Shown piece by piece: positions 5,295 to 5,420 of a DNA stretch of 5,420 nucleotides; within the stretch, counting starts at the first letter, position 1, and each line of letters begins with the position of its first letter. The notes beneath the pieces were generated by a model that worked only from the letters and a program-made list of their open reading frames with translations, had not been told where the DNA came from and did not search any database. The DNA comes from Nanobdellota archaeon (GTDB lineage: Archaea > Nanobdellota > Nanobdellia > Pacearchaeales > GW2011-AR1). Location of the stretch: assembly GCA_030704765.1 (NCBI GenBank), contig JAUYDD010000163.1, forward strand, positions 1 to 5,420. Direction: 5' to 3'. The translations under genes were made by a program, and so were the position numbers.

Positions 5295-5420
5295 TTATTT
5301 AATTTTCTTAAAATAAGATAATCTTGCTCGGTTGTGCAAGATTATCCTTGCACTTACTTGTACAAACTTGCTATGAAGCCTTATCTTGCTGACAATCCCA
5401 TAAACCCTCTTAAAAGCTGA
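5295..5420 (-). CDS. possible 3' end of an unidentified minus-strand gene
   Basis: On the minus strand one frame is open from the window edge for 41 codons to a TAA at 5297-5295. The inferred residues include RVYGIVSKIRLHSKF and VQVSARIILHNRARLSYF, a basic, protein-like composition. Local G+C (about 40% over 5321-5420 by hand count) is higher than in the AT-rich spacers. The basic, ARxILHNRA-like end would suit a transposase tail, but I do not recognise a family. A perfect 11-bp hairpin (5317-5346) lies within it, and a plus-strand frame is open over the same bases, so the segment might instead be RNA or chance. Confidence 0.25.
   Translation of the reverse strand, partial: SAFKRVYGIVSKIRLHSKFVQVSARIILHNRARLSYFKKIK
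5317..5353. repeat. overlapping, mutually exclusive hairpins
   Basis: GATAATCTTGC (5317-5327) and GCAAGATTATC (5336-5346) form a perfect 11-bp stem with an eight-base loop. The same 3' arm, as GTGCAAG (5334-5340), can instead pair with CTTGCAC (5347-5353) around the loop ATTATC. On the minus strand the larger stem is followed by TTATTTT, so it might act as a weak terminator for transcription coming from beyond the window. Confidence 0.4.

Overview
The window is AT-rich, roughly one third G+C by eye. It reads like a small-genome archaeon, possibly of the DPANN / Woesearchaeota-Pacearchaeota type. The reasons are TATA-box promoters about 25 bp before genes, one apparently leaderless start, short purine-rich ribosome binding sites elsewhere, oligo-T transcript ends and trimmed-down enzymes. 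This placement is inference; there is no rRNA or other lineage marker here.

Layout. Positions 26-117 fold into a branched, G+C-rich structure ending in seven T, a candidate structured RNA or elaborate terminator. Positions 147-266 hold an open, coding-looking tail with no start, probably a gene remnant. A TATA box at 272-286 then drives a two-gene operon: a stand-alone type II phosphomannose isomerase cupin (306-647), overlapped by a ROK-family sugar kinase (634-1449). The operon ends at a hairpin plus T6 at 1485-1511. A gene-less spacer to about 1952 is packed with stem-loops. A second TATA box (1953-1966) and a clear ribosome binding site lead to a short GHMP sugar kinase of the heptose-7-phosphate/fucose kinase type (2002-2859). 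Convergent with it, 27 bp away, lies a 764-residue minus-strand gene (5181-2887) joining a GT4 glycosyltransferase to an (alpha/alpha)6 glycosidase-like domain. Its promoter (5251-5266) sits among short direct and inverted repeats. The last 100 bases may hold the 3' end of another minus-strand gene.

How the genes fit together. Kinase plus isomerase can interconvert free hexose, mannose-6-phosphate and fructose-6-phosphate. The GHMP kinase makes an anomeric or related sugar phosphate, and the GT4 fusion builds or remodels a glycan. The theme is activated-sugar supply for a surface or storage glycan, probably mannose- or heptose-related. Mutase, nucleotidyltransferase and export genes are not in the window. 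All three transcription units share the same 11-base promoter core TATAAACTAAA, which hints at shared control.
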